Of a stretch of 64,000 bases of DNA, positions 22,627 to 35,180 are shown one piece after another. The stretch is from Owenia fusiformis. Lineage: Eukaryota; Annelida; Polychaeta; Sabellida; Oweniidae. Location: the NCBI GenBank assembly GCA_903813345.2, contig CAIIXF020000006.1:13770348-13834347 (forward strand), in the 5' to 3' direction. The stretch's first letter is position 1, and each line of letters opens with the position of its first letter. Made by a program: the position numbers and the translations under genes. A model generated the notes under the pieces. That model was given only the letters and a program-made list of their open reading frames with translations. It ran no database searches and was not told the DNA's origin.

Positions 22627-24478
22627 GTACTCAATGATCATTATCGATACTTTATTAAGAAGTCCTCCAGTTTATTCAACTATAATCTATAATAACGAGC
22701 CACTGATTTCATTTATATTTTTGCATGTTAATTATTGGGTAATAAATGAATTATTGAATATCCTGACATACCCTGAGATGAAGAGCTAGCAGTATTATAA
22801 CTAGCCTCTGAGTACCTCAAGTGACTTTCCAGATTTGATACTGATAAAATCTCAATGGCCTCAAATGTAAAATTGTGTGGCAGTTGCTGATGAAGTGAAT
22901 GTCAGCTACTGGTATATATAGGTAGCTGATTGGAATGATGGGGTTATTAGTTTTATACTATTCCTTCATGTTTTTGTTGCATTGGCTTGATCAAAAAAGA
23001 TGTAACTGTTTTAAGAGTGTTGACACGTGAAGTGAAACTCTAGGGTTGTCAGTGTTTGCATGATTGGTCACACTTGTTTCCCACAAGTTGCATTTATACA
23101 GTCTGTATTTATTTGAGATTTGTTATATTTTTAGAAAGAAATACAACATGAAATGTTATCAAAAGGAGGAATAATTTGAAAAAACATACACTGTCAAAAT
23201 TTGAAAGATCAGTAATAAATAATACCTTAGATATGAATAATTTCGTAATACAATTATAATTTTCCTTTTAGCTTAACTATTTTTGTAACTCGAGGGAGTA
23301 TTTTATAAATGTTGACGTCATGAAATTGTTAACAGGTTCAATGACATCAAATCTGTATTACTAATGCATTGGCATGTGTCAGTCCCAGAAGAGAACAAAA
23401 GAGATGGCTTTCTACCAAGTTAATTAGATCATGATTTTCTTTTTTTCGACAGAAATCAATGCAATGCATTTTGGGAATATGACCTCCTGTGTGTGATGAG
23501 GGAAAGGCCGGCCGTTGGATTGGCTCTTGAAAGAAATAGTAAATCAAGAAACCTTGTGTTTTATTTCATCCAAATATTACCAGATAATTTACACTGATTT
23601 TTTATATTCCTTCATGAAAAACTGAAACATGACTATTGGAATCAAAAAGTGATTCATACTTTTCCAGGATTATTTGTCCGGATAATATAATAGACAATAA
23701 TTGAAGGAATCAGTCTCTAGGTTCTATTCCATGATTTCATTGCAAATGACAGGTGCTTATTACGTACCTCTAATCTACTTTCAGCATCGGAATCCCGTAG
23801 ATGCGGCATCTAATATGATTTCAGTAGTGGCTTCCGGCTTAGATGACAATATAATTGGCCATGCCTATTTTTCTCCATTGCTCACTACCAATGCATGAAG
23901 TATCTGATTTTCTTGTATTTCTATATTAGGAAAGGGGTGGTGTCCAGTTATCAACAGTCATGGAAAGACGAAGTTAATTTCATTATGTTTTGACAGCCCC
24001 CCCCCACATGGGCCCCTCCCCTCATCTAACGGAATTTTGATTTGCCTTTCACTTGAATATTACAACTAACTTTGTTATTCCAAAATTATTGTGAATTAGA
24101 CACCAACCCTAAAGTGCCACTTATTCTAGTTCTCTTTATTCCTTGCTGACTCTACTCTATTACAAAATATGGCCATAATGATGGTCATTTTCAAAAATCT
24201 CATAAGACAAATTGCTTAGAGATTGTTCAAAAGGTTTGCATTTTTCCCTAGGTAAGGTAATTACTAATCACAGCTCATCCCTGTATATTCCTGTAGTTTG
24301 GTTGTTTTTCGATATTGTGAAATACAATCGAGAAAATGATAAGGAAGGAATAAAGCAAATAGATATGACATTAACAATATTGAACTGTACAAAAGTGGAA
24401 GACATTTTAACATTTCTAGCTTTTTGAGGTATGTGAAAAAAGTGTGATGTGTATGCCCGGGTGTGTATGCTTTTCCTC
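22627..24478. other. Unique AT-rich DNA, nothing recognised
   Basis: Contains a C run at 23998-24005. The ORFs at 23347-23547, 23701-23898 and 24212-24427 show no recognisable domain. Confidence 0.55.
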
Positions 24479-24645
24479 TTCTGGCTTGACCTTGTCTGAC
24501 TTGGCCTTGTCTTGCTTGGCCTTGTCTGGCTTGGCCTTGTCTGACTTGGCCTTGTCTTGCTTGGCCTTGTCTGACTTTGCCTTGTCTGGCTTGGCCTTGT
24601 CTCTCTTGGTCTTATCTTGCCTGGCCTTGTCTTGTTTTTCTGTTG
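24479..24645 (+). repeat. 15-bp minisatellite
   Basis: About 11 copies of a 15-bp unit of the type GGCCTTGTCTGACTT with CTT/GGC variants. Being a multiple of three, it keeps frames open on both strands: Lys-Ala-Lys-Pro-Asp and Thr-Arg-Pro-Ser-Gln repeats on minus, Leu-Ala-Leu-Ser on plus. The 159-codon minus ORF at 24268-24747 owes its length to this array, and its flanks show no domain, so a gene call is not justified. Confidence 0.85.
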
Positions 24646-24809
24646 CTGTACAAGACATGAAGCATCATGGTATAGGCTATGTGTACCATGGCAATTTGTG
24701 ATCCGTATTGGAATGGACATGAACACCACTGCACTTTGTGTTTCCACGAGAAAATATATTCAAGGAAGCGATGAATGGAATATTTCAATGGAAGGTTACT
24801 TACAATATG

Positions 24810-25289
24810 CAGGCCTGTCAACTGTCCCGCAATTTGCGTATTTGTCACGCATTTGCTGAATAATTTGAAGTCACGCCAGTTATTTGCGCGTCACGCATAT
24901 ACGCATTTTACCTGGTAATTGTCAAGCAAAAATATTTCTGTAGAAAAATTTATAAAAAAGTTTGTCTACACAGCAAAAAAATGAACGCCGAAAAGACATA
25001 CGCATTTCGTTCGGACCTTTCACGCGAATTACGTATATGTCACGCATTCCGTTCGAAATTGTTCGTACTTACCCCCCCCCCCCCATTGTTGGATGTTTAA
25101 AACGCGAGTGTAGCGAGCGCGAAAAATTTGAGGTGTTCAAAATTTGGCAAGATGTAATAAAATTTAAACCAAGGTGTTCAAAATTTGGATCAAGGTGTTC
25201 AGATTTGGACCAAGGTGTCCACATTTTGAGGGGAGGTGTTCAACATTTCCAAGTCACTCATGTTAGGTGTTCCAAAGTTGACAGGCCTG
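24810..25289 (+). mobile_element. Family C TIR element, copy 2
   Basis: Perfect 14-bp inverted ends CAGGCCTGTCAACT...AGTTGACAGGCCTG. Flanked by the 6-bp direct repeat AATATG (24804-24809 and 25290-25295). Its internal layout matches copy 1: TGTCACGCA motifs, a C run (about 25073-25084 here), a GCGAGCGCG patch, then AAGGTGTTCAAAATTTGG units. Confidence 0.85.
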
Positions 25290-25295
25290 AATATG

Positions 25296-28200
25296 TCAAA
25301 GATGGGACTTCTTGATACTCGTTACCTTGTCTCTAGTCTCTATGTTTTTCTTATGCACTTAATAAATCTAAGGAAATGTGAACTTCATTTCACATTGCAT
25401 ATGTTCTCGTAGATCTTTTTTTCTTGTTGATTCACTTGCATTTTTACCTGTTGATTTGCAATAGAGAACTCAGAGGAAAACATTTGTCGTTAGAGATTTA
25501 TTGAAATACATGTAATTGAAATGAAATAAATCAAAATGGGAATTCTTTCTTTTTAACTAATCATTGAAAATCTAATCAGATGACATTCCCAAAAGAATCA
25601 AGCAATTTTCAAGTATTTTATTTCCCAACTGTGCAGTTTTCGATTGAGATGCTTCTCCCTGTAGCGAGATGGAAGATCTACTTTTAATCAACAAAATGGG
25701 TTGAACTCGTATTCTTAACTCAAACAATTTCTCGTTGTATTTGATACAATTTTTATGAGATTTAGACTTATTTAATAACATATCAATGATACTGGTGACA
25801 GAAAAAACTGAGCTTCTAAGCGACCAAGGGGTTCATTAAATTGATGAATGATAGGACCTGGCCCCGGAGCCTGGATCTTCACTTCACACTAATTTGCCTT
25901 TTCCTTTTCAATTTCTCTATAAAATATGAAATATCTTTATTCATTCGTCACCAATATCTTTCCATGATATTTTACATTCCAAAACATGATTAATGTGATA
26001 TTTTTTAGGATGTTATAACCTTCATAATAATTATGTGCCTTACATCAATCATCATTACAATTCATTTTCTACAATTAAATGCATTTGATTATGAAGAACA
26101 TCTATGAAGAAATTGACTTTAGACTTCCATCATACAAAAATGGATTAAAAGTACTTTTTGGATAAATAAACCATGCTTCACATGTATGTGTATTCATGAA
26201 GTTTATTGGATTAAAATATAAAATGATAATTTGATTTTTTTCTCTCTATTTTTCATGCAAGGGCCGACTGTGATGCAAAAGGAAGTAAGTCAAGATTGTA
26301 AAAAAATAAACTTATTTGATTTATGCATGATAAGTGAAAAATAATTAAAAACAGCTTCTTTGTAGATCGGCTTATAATAAAAATTGACTTTGATAAATGT
26401 GGGGTTATATTGTTTCAGATTTAATATGAAGTAAACACTTTTTAGTTTAATAAAACAAATCATGACAAATGTGTTTATTGAATGATGATTCTTCGCATAA
26501 TAATCTTAAATCAAGGGGTTCTGATGATATCAGTACACAATTGTGATAAAAGATGGCACAGTTAATTTTTCACTTGCTCTGGGTATTCTTGGCCTCATAA
26601 ACTAGGTATTTGATTCCTGTTGCAGGTATACGAATATAGTTATCTTGTTTGTTGTATGTATATTTGTTTGTATGTTTGATTGTTTGCTTGCTTGGTATAT
26701 GATACCATGGTGAAACGGTTACTTCAAAATTCATTATTGTCTCAATCAGAAGAAGCCATTGGAAAAAATCTCTTCTTATCCTTTTATCCTCTGAGAGTCG
26801 ACTGACAATCTAGGTCTGCAACTTCTTTTCAAGTGTTCTCCCTCTGGAATCATTATTTCTTTTTTATTGTGTATCAATAACATTGAATTTTATTTATCTC
26901 TCGTTATAAAAAGAATCTCTCGGTAAAGCTCACTGTTAAACAAAGGAATAGCAGCAATACAAAGGAAATGGATCTCCTAGAGAGACTATGTGTCCTTAAT
27001 AAATTAATCTTTATGCACTTTAAGAGATAAAAACCAAGAAAATGATTTTATATACCTTACCTATAGATACAAGTACATGAAGTAATGTTCAATCACTGCA
27101 TTGAGATAATTATGTTTAGATATACAATGCATTATAGAGACAAGTGTTTCCTTTGATATCAGTTTTTAATATAATATTCCATTTCATCTTTTTGTAAGAA
27201 TTGCATGAGAAACAAAGGAAATGAGTCTCATGATTTCATTACTACAGAATAGAGACTATAGGTTTTATTGATATTAAATAACCCGGCGGCTCCCAGAGAG
27301 AGATTTAGTAGGGCGTGATTTCTCAAATCTCAAATAGCATAGAATCTAGAGGATTTGATGGAGAATGAAATAGACATAGACTGAAATATAACACTCTAAT
27401 ATATATAAGAATGTAAGAATCTTGCATTTCATTTGAATATGATTGAAAAATGTGAAGTTAGTCAAAAGAGGATAGACAATTTAGACAGGTACATCTCATT
27501 CGGAAATTAAAGCTACAGTTATTTCACTTAGCATGCAAATGGCACATCTTTAGTGGCTTTTACTTTTATGACTGTATGCAGATTAAGTAGCTCTTGGGTC
27601 TCTTGAAAGTTTCTTTGTTTTAATCAAAGATTTACTTGTCGAAGTGTTGATTAAGTCTAGCACAGTGGACATGAATGTACCTGCCATCAGTTGAAATGTT
27701 GACCTTCTCCATCCAATATGTCCAATAACTACTCATACCCGAATTACCAAGAGTTGGGATTTCTCATTCTTAGTAAGAGTGTTAGTAATTACTATATTAC
27801 TTGCCTCTTGGTAATCTTGTGGTAATCCTCTCAACAGCTATTACAAATTAATGTTTCACTTTTAAAGATTTCCACATCATAAGTCATATTGTTGGATTGT
27901 TTTAGTGTAAGGCACATATAAGATCATTTTCAATCAAAATTTTGAATAACCATTGTAACCATACTTAGTGTCATTTTCCTATTATCTTATCTCCTGGTGT
28001 AAAATGAGAAAAATATGAAATGGCAAATCTACATTTTTTAAATATGTAAAGTGCAGTGGTATAGCCAGGATTTGTCAGGGGGGGGGGGTGGTTCTGATCC
28101 ATCTCTAATATATACACACATGTCCTTAGTAGAAAACATGTGTGCATGTATTAGAATAATTATTCAACCAATTTCTATAAACAATGAATAGATTGCTGCT

Positions 28201-28492
28201 GTAACATTGTGAAGGTGTCACATTTATGAAGATTGGTTCTGCAGAACAAAAAACATTGCATGTTTCCATATTTGCCATTGAAACCTAGCCCTGGAATGCC
28301 CATACTTGCATATGTTAACAATCTGATTTGGCAGAATCATTGGATGGTAGGTCTAACAAATAGCTACATCTTCTTTTTTTCTCAGAAACATCTACAAATA
28401 GACTAGTAAGCCTAAATACAACTACAAGAATGTCATTGATTAGTTTAGATTTGTGATCTGTTAATATTATTGGATGATCCGCAATGATGCAT
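25296..28492. other. Unique AT-rich DNA
   Basis: No gene or element recognised except a weak micro-exon candidate at 26262-26284 and a G run at 28079-28088. Confidence 0.55.
26262..26284 (+). other. Candidate 23-nt micro-exon
   Basis: Preceded by a strong pyrimidine tract ending TCTATTTTTCATGCAAG and followed by a consensus donor GAA|GTAAGT. Two of three frames are open. Very short, and chance occurrence is likely. Confidence 0.15.
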
Positions 28493-28571
28493 AGAGATTT
28501 ATCTCTAAACTAGGTCAATCAGGTACATACTCAGAGATTTATCTCTAAACTAGGTCAATCAGGTACATACT
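28493..28571 (+). repeat. 40-bp tandem duplication
   Basis: Two nearly identical 40-bp copies beginning AGAGATTTATCTCTAAACTA. Each starts with the palindrome AGAGATTTATCTCT. Confidence 0.9.
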
Positions 28572-29123
28572 AAGCTGATGATATTTATGCACAAGTTCAT
28601 AAAATGTACATCACTTTGCTACTAAATAGATGAAATGGATTTTTGGCCAGGTCAAACAACATCCTATTGTTGTAGATGGCCATAAAACAATCATTAAATT
28701 AAAAGCATTGCATGCGTGCGGAAGTCAATAATGGTAATAATAATCTGATTGCCCATATTTTGTCCACAGTTTGCCATGTGACCATCCAATTTTAAATCCC
28801 CAAAGCTGGCTATCTTGTCATAGACTCATGTAAGGTACTTTTAGAGATTAGGCTAGTCTTGCTACAAGCCCCTGTGTCACCAGTGTTTTGTTCAATATCC
28901 TTTTTGTTTCCTTTACTTTAGTATATATTGTCATTCCCATTACTGAATGATTTACATTTAAAAATCCTAAATCACTGCATTATTTGATACTTTTGATGTG
29001 TTATATTTTAGAAGGTAGAATATTAGTAAAAAAAAAACTACATTCATGTTTTCTAATGCTGGTTTTCTGTAATGTTTCGCACTTTAATATACTTATTGTA
29101 TAGATTATATTACATGTTTTCAG

Positions 29124-29170
29124 ATCAAATAGAAATGTGCTGCTGAAGATGTTGGAACAAGACAGCCAGG
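29124..29170 (+). other. Candidate 47-nt internal coding exon
   Basis: Flanked by acceptor TACATGTTTTCAG and a full-consensus donor AGG|GTAAGT. Only one frame is open; it reads SNRNVLLKMLEQDSQ after one leading base and leaves one trailing base. The composition is more protein-like than the surrounding AT-rich translations. No homologue recognised; evidence is splice signals plus one open frame. Confidence 0.3.
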
Positions 29171-29291
29171 GTAAGTTAACTCATTCCATAAAACTTTAAA
29201 GCATCACAAAAGGGAAATCCATGCAATGAGTGAAATAAGCTGAGTAATAGAATTAGTACTTTAAAAATGAAGTTTGTTTGTATGTCTCTAA

Positions 29292-29315
29292 TTTGTTTGT
29301 TTGTTTGTTTGTTTG
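29292..29315 (+). repeat. (GTTT)n microsatellite
   Basis: About six perfect GTTT units. Confidence 0.9.
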
Positions 29316-30885
29316 GAGAAGGGCAGTCTCACTATGTACTCCAGTACTCCATGACAACATAACAGAACACTCTCATTTGTAATATTCATTTTGCAAGAAA
29401 CCAAAAACATTTCTGCCTTATCTTGGTTTCTTATTTTGTTACATTCTTCAGCCATTAAGACCACTGAACTTTTAAGAATTTTACCCCCTCATTATTCACA
29501 GATGTTCTTGTTTGTTTTTATACCAGGACTATTGTGTATATTTAGATAAAACCATGTCTCATTTGTCAAAAGTTTTATATACTAAGCCTTTAATTATAAA
29601 ACCATAAAGTTGAAAGGTCCAATTAGGAAGTTTTCTATTAGTAAAAAGGTCAGACTTGTTAAATTAAAAGAAATAAAAGATCTGGCATGTTTGTGATTTT
29701 ACACTTAATATATGATTATAGTGTTTAGAAAAAGCACTTTTCAGATGGAACTTTTAAAATATGATCTCCAGAAAGTACATGCATGTGAACACCTTTCAAA
29801 TGTGAACACTTATTCACTTATCTTCAAAATATAAATACTCTCTAATAAAATTGTGAAATTCCTTTGACATAGAAACATTTTAGGCAGTCAAATTGGAGGT
29901 CATATACCTATGTTGTGTAATTACATGCATCTCTGCATGGATAATTGATATTATAAGAATAATTGAATAACAATGGTCCAATAGTAAAAATTAATGTTTT
30001 TTGAAATAAGCAAATCAGCATGGCCCCAGTAAAGCCCTATCATAAAAACAGCTTGGCATTCTAACCCAGTGGTACCACAGCTCTAAGTAGGTATCTCTTT
30101 AATATATCAAAGCTGTGGTGTTACCCCCCTTGCTGTAATGATATGTCCTTTAGACTAAAATCACTGGTCAATGAGGGATGTTTGGGGGTTAATTAGATGT
30201 GTCTTAATAAAAGGTGTGATGCTTTGAAATCATCCCCATCTGTTATCTGATACCTGTATACAGTGTTATTAAATGTGATTGTGTTCTTGTTTTTTAAAAT
30301 GAGAGAGATAATATAGAAAAGATATTAAGATAGAGAAAGTATCAGGAATATAAAATGGAGATGGAAATTTTGAACAGTATTTTTCTAATTTGAGTATGAT
30401 TTAAAACTTATTTAAGGAAAAATATTATGAATTTTTGTCACCTACAATAGTGGACAAGACATTTGGTGTTTACTATCATAGAGCAATTTTTCACATGTTG
30501 TTTATCATGCATTAAATTAACTCAAATTATCTCATCAAATGGAAGGTTTCCAAATTGATACTTGCATTAGGGCAGTATATCAACTATTAATGATACATTT
30601 TTGATATTGCCATTTTGCATCAAGTCTTTGGAACCCACCTCATTTATATTGATGCCCTTAACCGAAAAATAACATTTGGATTTGATAATAGATATGTTAA
30701 GGGATGTTAGGAGACAACGCAATGACTTGATGTGAGCCAAATATCACCCTCAAATAAAAAGTATCTGATTCTGATACTCATCACATCAATCTGTTTTCCA
30801 AAAAGCAAAAAAAAAGAATTAGAGAGGAACTGATAGGCTATGATCTGTTATGATGCAGAATTTAGTTTTGAGACATAATTGTATA

Positions 30886-31010
30886 TTGTAAAACCTGTAT
30901 GTAGTGAACATCTATTGTGCCACAAAAAAGTGTTCACTGCAGTAAGTGTTCACTACAGAGGTAATTTCACTAGTGAGAGAGAAATGTTCACTAAGACAGG
31001 TTTTACTGTA
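30886..31010. mobile_element. Family E (Tc1/mariner-like) MITE, short copy
   Basis: Begins TGTAAAACCTGTATGTAGTG and ends AAGACAGGTTTTACTGTA; the ends are inverted matches of AAAACCTGT. The interior has GTTCACT/AGTGAAC blocks as in 21648-22051 but without the 53-bp array, so it approximates the unexpanded form (about 125 bp). Confidence 0.7.
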
Positions 31011-32411
31011 TTTAAATTACATAAGAATACATTACAATACATACAACTTCAACTGGTACAAAAGATGATACATATTGTACAAAATTAACTTGGAAAGCTG
31101 CTTTAAGATGCTTTTTAATTTTCAGAAATTCAATTATAACGATTTATTCGCCACCTTGAAAGGTCATTTGTTGATTTATGACAACCATTTCACCCTCAGG
31201 TGATAGATTCTCACCATAACACTGCCACAACGATTTACTAGTGAAATTAATTGAAATGAATTGTTACTTACTTACAAGTCAAGGCAAAAAATGGATATTT
31301 CGATTTTAAGGAGCATGCAATTTTGTCGACATATTTTCATTTGTATAAATATCAGTCACATAACTGCATAAGGGTTATGAAAATTGGTCCACATAAACTG
31401 ATGAATATTCAAGATTAGTGGAACTTTCTACTATATCTGACATGTTATCTGACCAAAATTTTCCACCTGGTGGTGAAACTGGTAACTACACACTGGCATC
31501 TGGGTTATCGAATTTCCAAAATGATAATTCAGATAATTTTCAATGAGTGGATTTTAATTTGTAACAAATTCTAATATTGAAGTGAGGGATTTCATGGTCA
31601 GTGCATATTGTTATATCAAAGTTGTGCATATTGGAAATTGGCTTTGCCATGTTAAAGTTAACATTGGTCAGTTACCACAAAAATTTTGGGAAAATCAGGC
31701 CTGATTTATGCTCATATTGAATATAAGAGACATGTTCATATTCATATTAGAGACTGAATTAGACAGAATGAAATAATTTTGTTGGATTAACATTCTATTC
31801 CAGGATGACCAATAAATGTCTGAATTATGATAAACTTCCAATGTTCAATCATTACAGTTGGTCACAGTAATTATCAGGGTCATTAACACCCTCATTAACA
31901 AATATAACAATATAACAAACAATACCCCTATATAGGAACACTTTCTCACATTCTGATACATTTTTGTTCATGGATTTGATTTCCTAGGTGGTTATCAGAA
32001 GATAATGTCTAAGTTGTGAAGACAATGGGCAGTGTTCTCTCAGCATGTGGAAATAGATCACAGAGAATACCACTGAGAGGTGATAGCTTGATTGCATTTG
32101 CTGCTTCTGGTGTTAGAGTGTAGATTTATGACCAAATTACAGTAAAATCTGTACATGTATATCCAAATGCCTCTTCAATCCAAGCATTCCTCAATGGGAC
32201 ACAATTTCTCTGTACAAATTTTGTATTCACCCACTGAATGCCATGTTAAAATACTTGAAATGGGAACACCTGCTATGCAAATGTGAACACTTTTGACCAG
32301 TCCCAGGGGTGTTTGAATTGGACTGATTTTAATGTACATGTATAGTATATTATGTCCCTCAGAACTGATCTTCTCTTGAATACCCTGAATCCCATTTAGC
32401 ATACCCTGAAT
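31011..32411. other. Unique AT-rich DNA, nothing recognised
   Basis: A lone TACAGTAAAATCTGT at about 32139 may be a solo family E end. Confidence 0.5.
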
Positions 32412-32420
32412 TCCATATAG

Positions 32421-32498
32421 TACCCTGCATGCAGAGTCTAGTTAAACTACAGACAAAGCTCTCTTTTAAGAAGCAAAGTCAAATGAATGCAAAGGGTA
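32421..32498 (-). mobile_element. Mini family A element (78 bp)
   Basis: TACCCTGCATGCAGAGTCTA at one end and AATGAATGCAAAGGGTA at the other, with the family A interior missing. The internal junction is as in 20056-20133. Flanking 9-mers TCCATATAG and CCCATTTAG match at 7 of 9. Both flanks also share a local CCCATTTAGCATACCCTGAA duplication, so it inserted in or next to a small tandem repeat. Confidence 0.7.
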
Positions 32499-32589
32499 CC
32501 CATTTAGCATACCCTGAATGTAAAATGTAGCTCTTATTTTGGATTTTAAATGTTTCTCTTAATGATTCATAAATTAGGTTTTCCTACAG

Positions 32590-32652
32590 GAGACTTTTAT
32601 TTGTGAGCACAAGAGACAACATTTGGAAACACAAAAAGACAAAGAATTATAA
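32590..32652 (+). other. Weak candidate terminal exon
   Basis: The acceptor-like GGTTTTCCTACAG is followed by 20 open codons (starting ETFICEHKRQ, ending KDKEL) and a TAA. No known domain; low confidence. Confidence 0.15.
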
Positions 32653-33276
32653 AATACTATAGCCTGGTGGTAGCGCCAGACTTCTCCTTTTCTTGTGGAC
32701 AACTCTGTAATTTATCAAGCTTCCTAATAATTGTGCTTACTTCAGGGGGTCTTCTCTCAGTGGGGACCCCATAAACACTTCAATGTGCAATCAACGGTGG
32801 CCCTAGGGTACAATTTTCAATAATATTCCTCACATGCCACATGACAATAGGACATATGTCATTGACAGAGAAAATTTCACAGTGAAATTATTTCAGTAAG
32901 ATCTAGAACCCTGGCCAAAATTTCACCCTATCTGTGTAATATTTGTTATTTCTCTTCAAATTTCGCGTCTGATTTTCTTGCATTTTTATATGATGCTTAG
33001 GATGTAGACTTCAGGCCTGTTTATTTTTGTTTCAATGTGATCATGTTCTTCTGTTCTTTTGAATCTTAAATTCTAATCCTCTCACTATTTTATCAATTGG
33101 TTTGTAATGAAAGATAGTGGATCATTCAGTTCCGTTTTAATGACAAAAGTATCAATCAAGAGAATTGACCAGTTTCCGTATAGAGCTTCATATGGCTCTT
33201 TCTTATTAAAGCTAGCATTTAATTCAATTTTTGCGATACTGGTCACTTCTTAAACAATGCAATTAAAACTTTCCAG

Positions 33277-33313
33277 GCGAGCGCTTGAAAGAAAATTGAG
33301 AACTTGGAGGCAG
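33277..33313 (+). other. Candidate 37-nt internal coding exon
   Basis: Acceptor AAAACTTTCCAG and donor CAG|GTAAAG. A single open frame reads RALERKLRTWRQ after one leading base and ends on a codon boundary. GC content is higher than in the flanks. No family recognised. Confidence 0.25.
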
Positions 33314-34336
33314 GTAAAGGAAGCCTTTTGACCATTTATGCATGGAATTTAATTATTTGGTTCTGCCTTTGTTTGAATTATAAAACTTTATTGAAAGCAA
33401 TCAGAGTTCCATCTGGATCCAGTCATTATAATAACTTTATATCCTTAATTAATGAGGTATAGGTGTTAATAGGGAACATTTGTGGTTAAAAACCAAAATA
33501 CCAAACAGTGCAATAACCACAACGGAAAATGTAAAAAAACAAGTGTCAGGCATTTTAGTGCAATGTCTAGTTTCTCTGGCTACAATAGTGTTTGTGATGA
33601 AACAAAACAAAGTAAGATTATTTTCGCCAGTTTATTCATTTCAAAGACTTCATTGGTCAAAATGTCTATATTCTTCTACCTTTGCTATCATAATGCACAT
33701 TAATTAGTCAAATGACATGGAAATGTAATATAATGTAGAAAATTGCCAGTTTACCAGTTGAGGGTAAATTAAGGTACTGAGCAGGGGGTAAATATTGTTA
33801 TTGGGAGGTAGGGGGTAAACCAGAAAAATGTTGTGGTATGAATATATGAAAGATATCGTGTCAATAGCTTAAAACAACATTTTCAAGGACTAATTTAACC
33901 AGGTCTACTGCTGTTTTGTTGCCATTGAATGACATAATCTAAATGAAAAGAAAGTGCTTTTGTAAATGTTAAACTTATCAACATATAAGTGTATATGGTA
34001 TTTCAATAGCTTTTTTAACAGTATGCATTATGAACCATTTTATTGATAGATTGAACCCATTTTATATAAACAGAACTTTCATGTTATTGCATATGCAGTT
34101 TGCTTTAATGTGATATAAAGCACAAAATCAATGCTGTACTTCACCACAGGGATATCAAGTGCAAATATGGTTAACAATCTTTATTCTTTATTTTTGTTGA
34201 AGAGTAGACAACATGGCGATCGACAGGGGTCCCAAGTGGTTGTGGCAACCCCCCTCCCTCCCTCACTTAAAAAATACACCGCTGCTTATTGCCTCAAAAT
34301 TGATGCTTCAAAAAATATTTTTCCTCACTGATAACA
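33314..34336. other. Unique DNA, nothing recognised
   Basis: Two overlapping 73-75-codon ORFs at 33480-33707 in different frames lack domains. A short C-rich stretch lies at 34249-34263. Confidence 0.5.
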
Positions 34337-34660
34337 TTTTTTTGCCTCACTGTTGAAATACAACCATTCAACCATTTGCCTCACCAGTGAATTACAACCA
34401 TTCAACCATTTGTCTCACCGATGAAATACAACCATTCAACCAGTTGCCTCACCGATGAAATACAACCATTCAACCATTTGCCTCACCGATGAAATACAAC
34501 CATTCAACCATTTGCCTCACCGATGAAATACAACCATTCAACCAGTTGCCTCACCGATGAAATACAACCATTCAACCATTTGCCTCACCGATGAAATACA
34601 ACCATTCAACTATTTGCCTCACCGATGAAATACAACCATTCAACTATTTGCCTCATTGAG
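34337..34660 (+). repeat. 34-bp minisatellite
   Basis: About nine units of a 34-bp repeat containing TCACCGATGAAATACAACC and ATTCAACCATTTGCC. Two unit types (CCATTTGCC and CCAGTTGCC) alternate. Confidence 0.9.
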
Positions 34661-35180
34661 TAAATCATGTATATGACTGGAATACTAAAAACATTCGCAA
34701 TTTATATTTGCTTTCATTTGAATACAGAATTCATTTCAATATTATTCATAAAAAAAGTAATTTAAAGAATGTCTTTTGTATCAATGGTGACCATATAGAA
34801 CTTATGAATGGGATAGGTAACCTGATCACATTTCATTCTAGGGTAACTTGGCCGCTATCATTTCATTCCAGGGCTGCGGGATAATCAGAAAAGTCTGCTG
34901 TTATTTGTGTGTGCAGAATTGATTCCCATTTTTTACATGCAATCACTGATTGAAGACATTTCTTTATATCTCCTTCCTATCTACTTTTAATAGGTTAGAA
35001 CAAGCAAGATTCATCGAAGTGTTATCGCTTGTTAGCAGTCAATTGAGGTTTGAAATGGTCACACTATGTTGAAATTGCTTCACTAAATGTGTTATGTAAA
35101 TGATTTGATTTATTGACCTCCTGAGTTTTTAGAATGTCCTTTATTCCACAGAAAGCATATACACATGTACAGAATTATTA
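34661..35180. other. Unique DNA, nothing recognised
   Basis: No supported feature. Confidence 0.5.

Noticed and set aside
24268-24747. 159-codon minus ORF with Thr-Arg-Pro-Ser-Gln repeats
   Set aside because: Length comes from the 15-bp minisatellite; another minus frame and a plus frame are also open, and the flanks have no recognisable domain.
28060-28090. GTGCAGTGGTATAGCCAGGAT followed by a G run as a hAT-like MITE start
   Set aside because: Looks like a left end, but no inverted partner was found downstream; possibly a solo remnant.
30063-30126. Small imperfect hairpin (ACCACAGCT...AGCTGTGGT)
   Set aside because: Short stem with a long loop; such hairpins are common by chance and there is no conserved context for a microRNA.
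34249-34263. C-rich stretch as a possible family D or hAT-like end
   Set aside because: No matching inverted end or flanking duplication was found.
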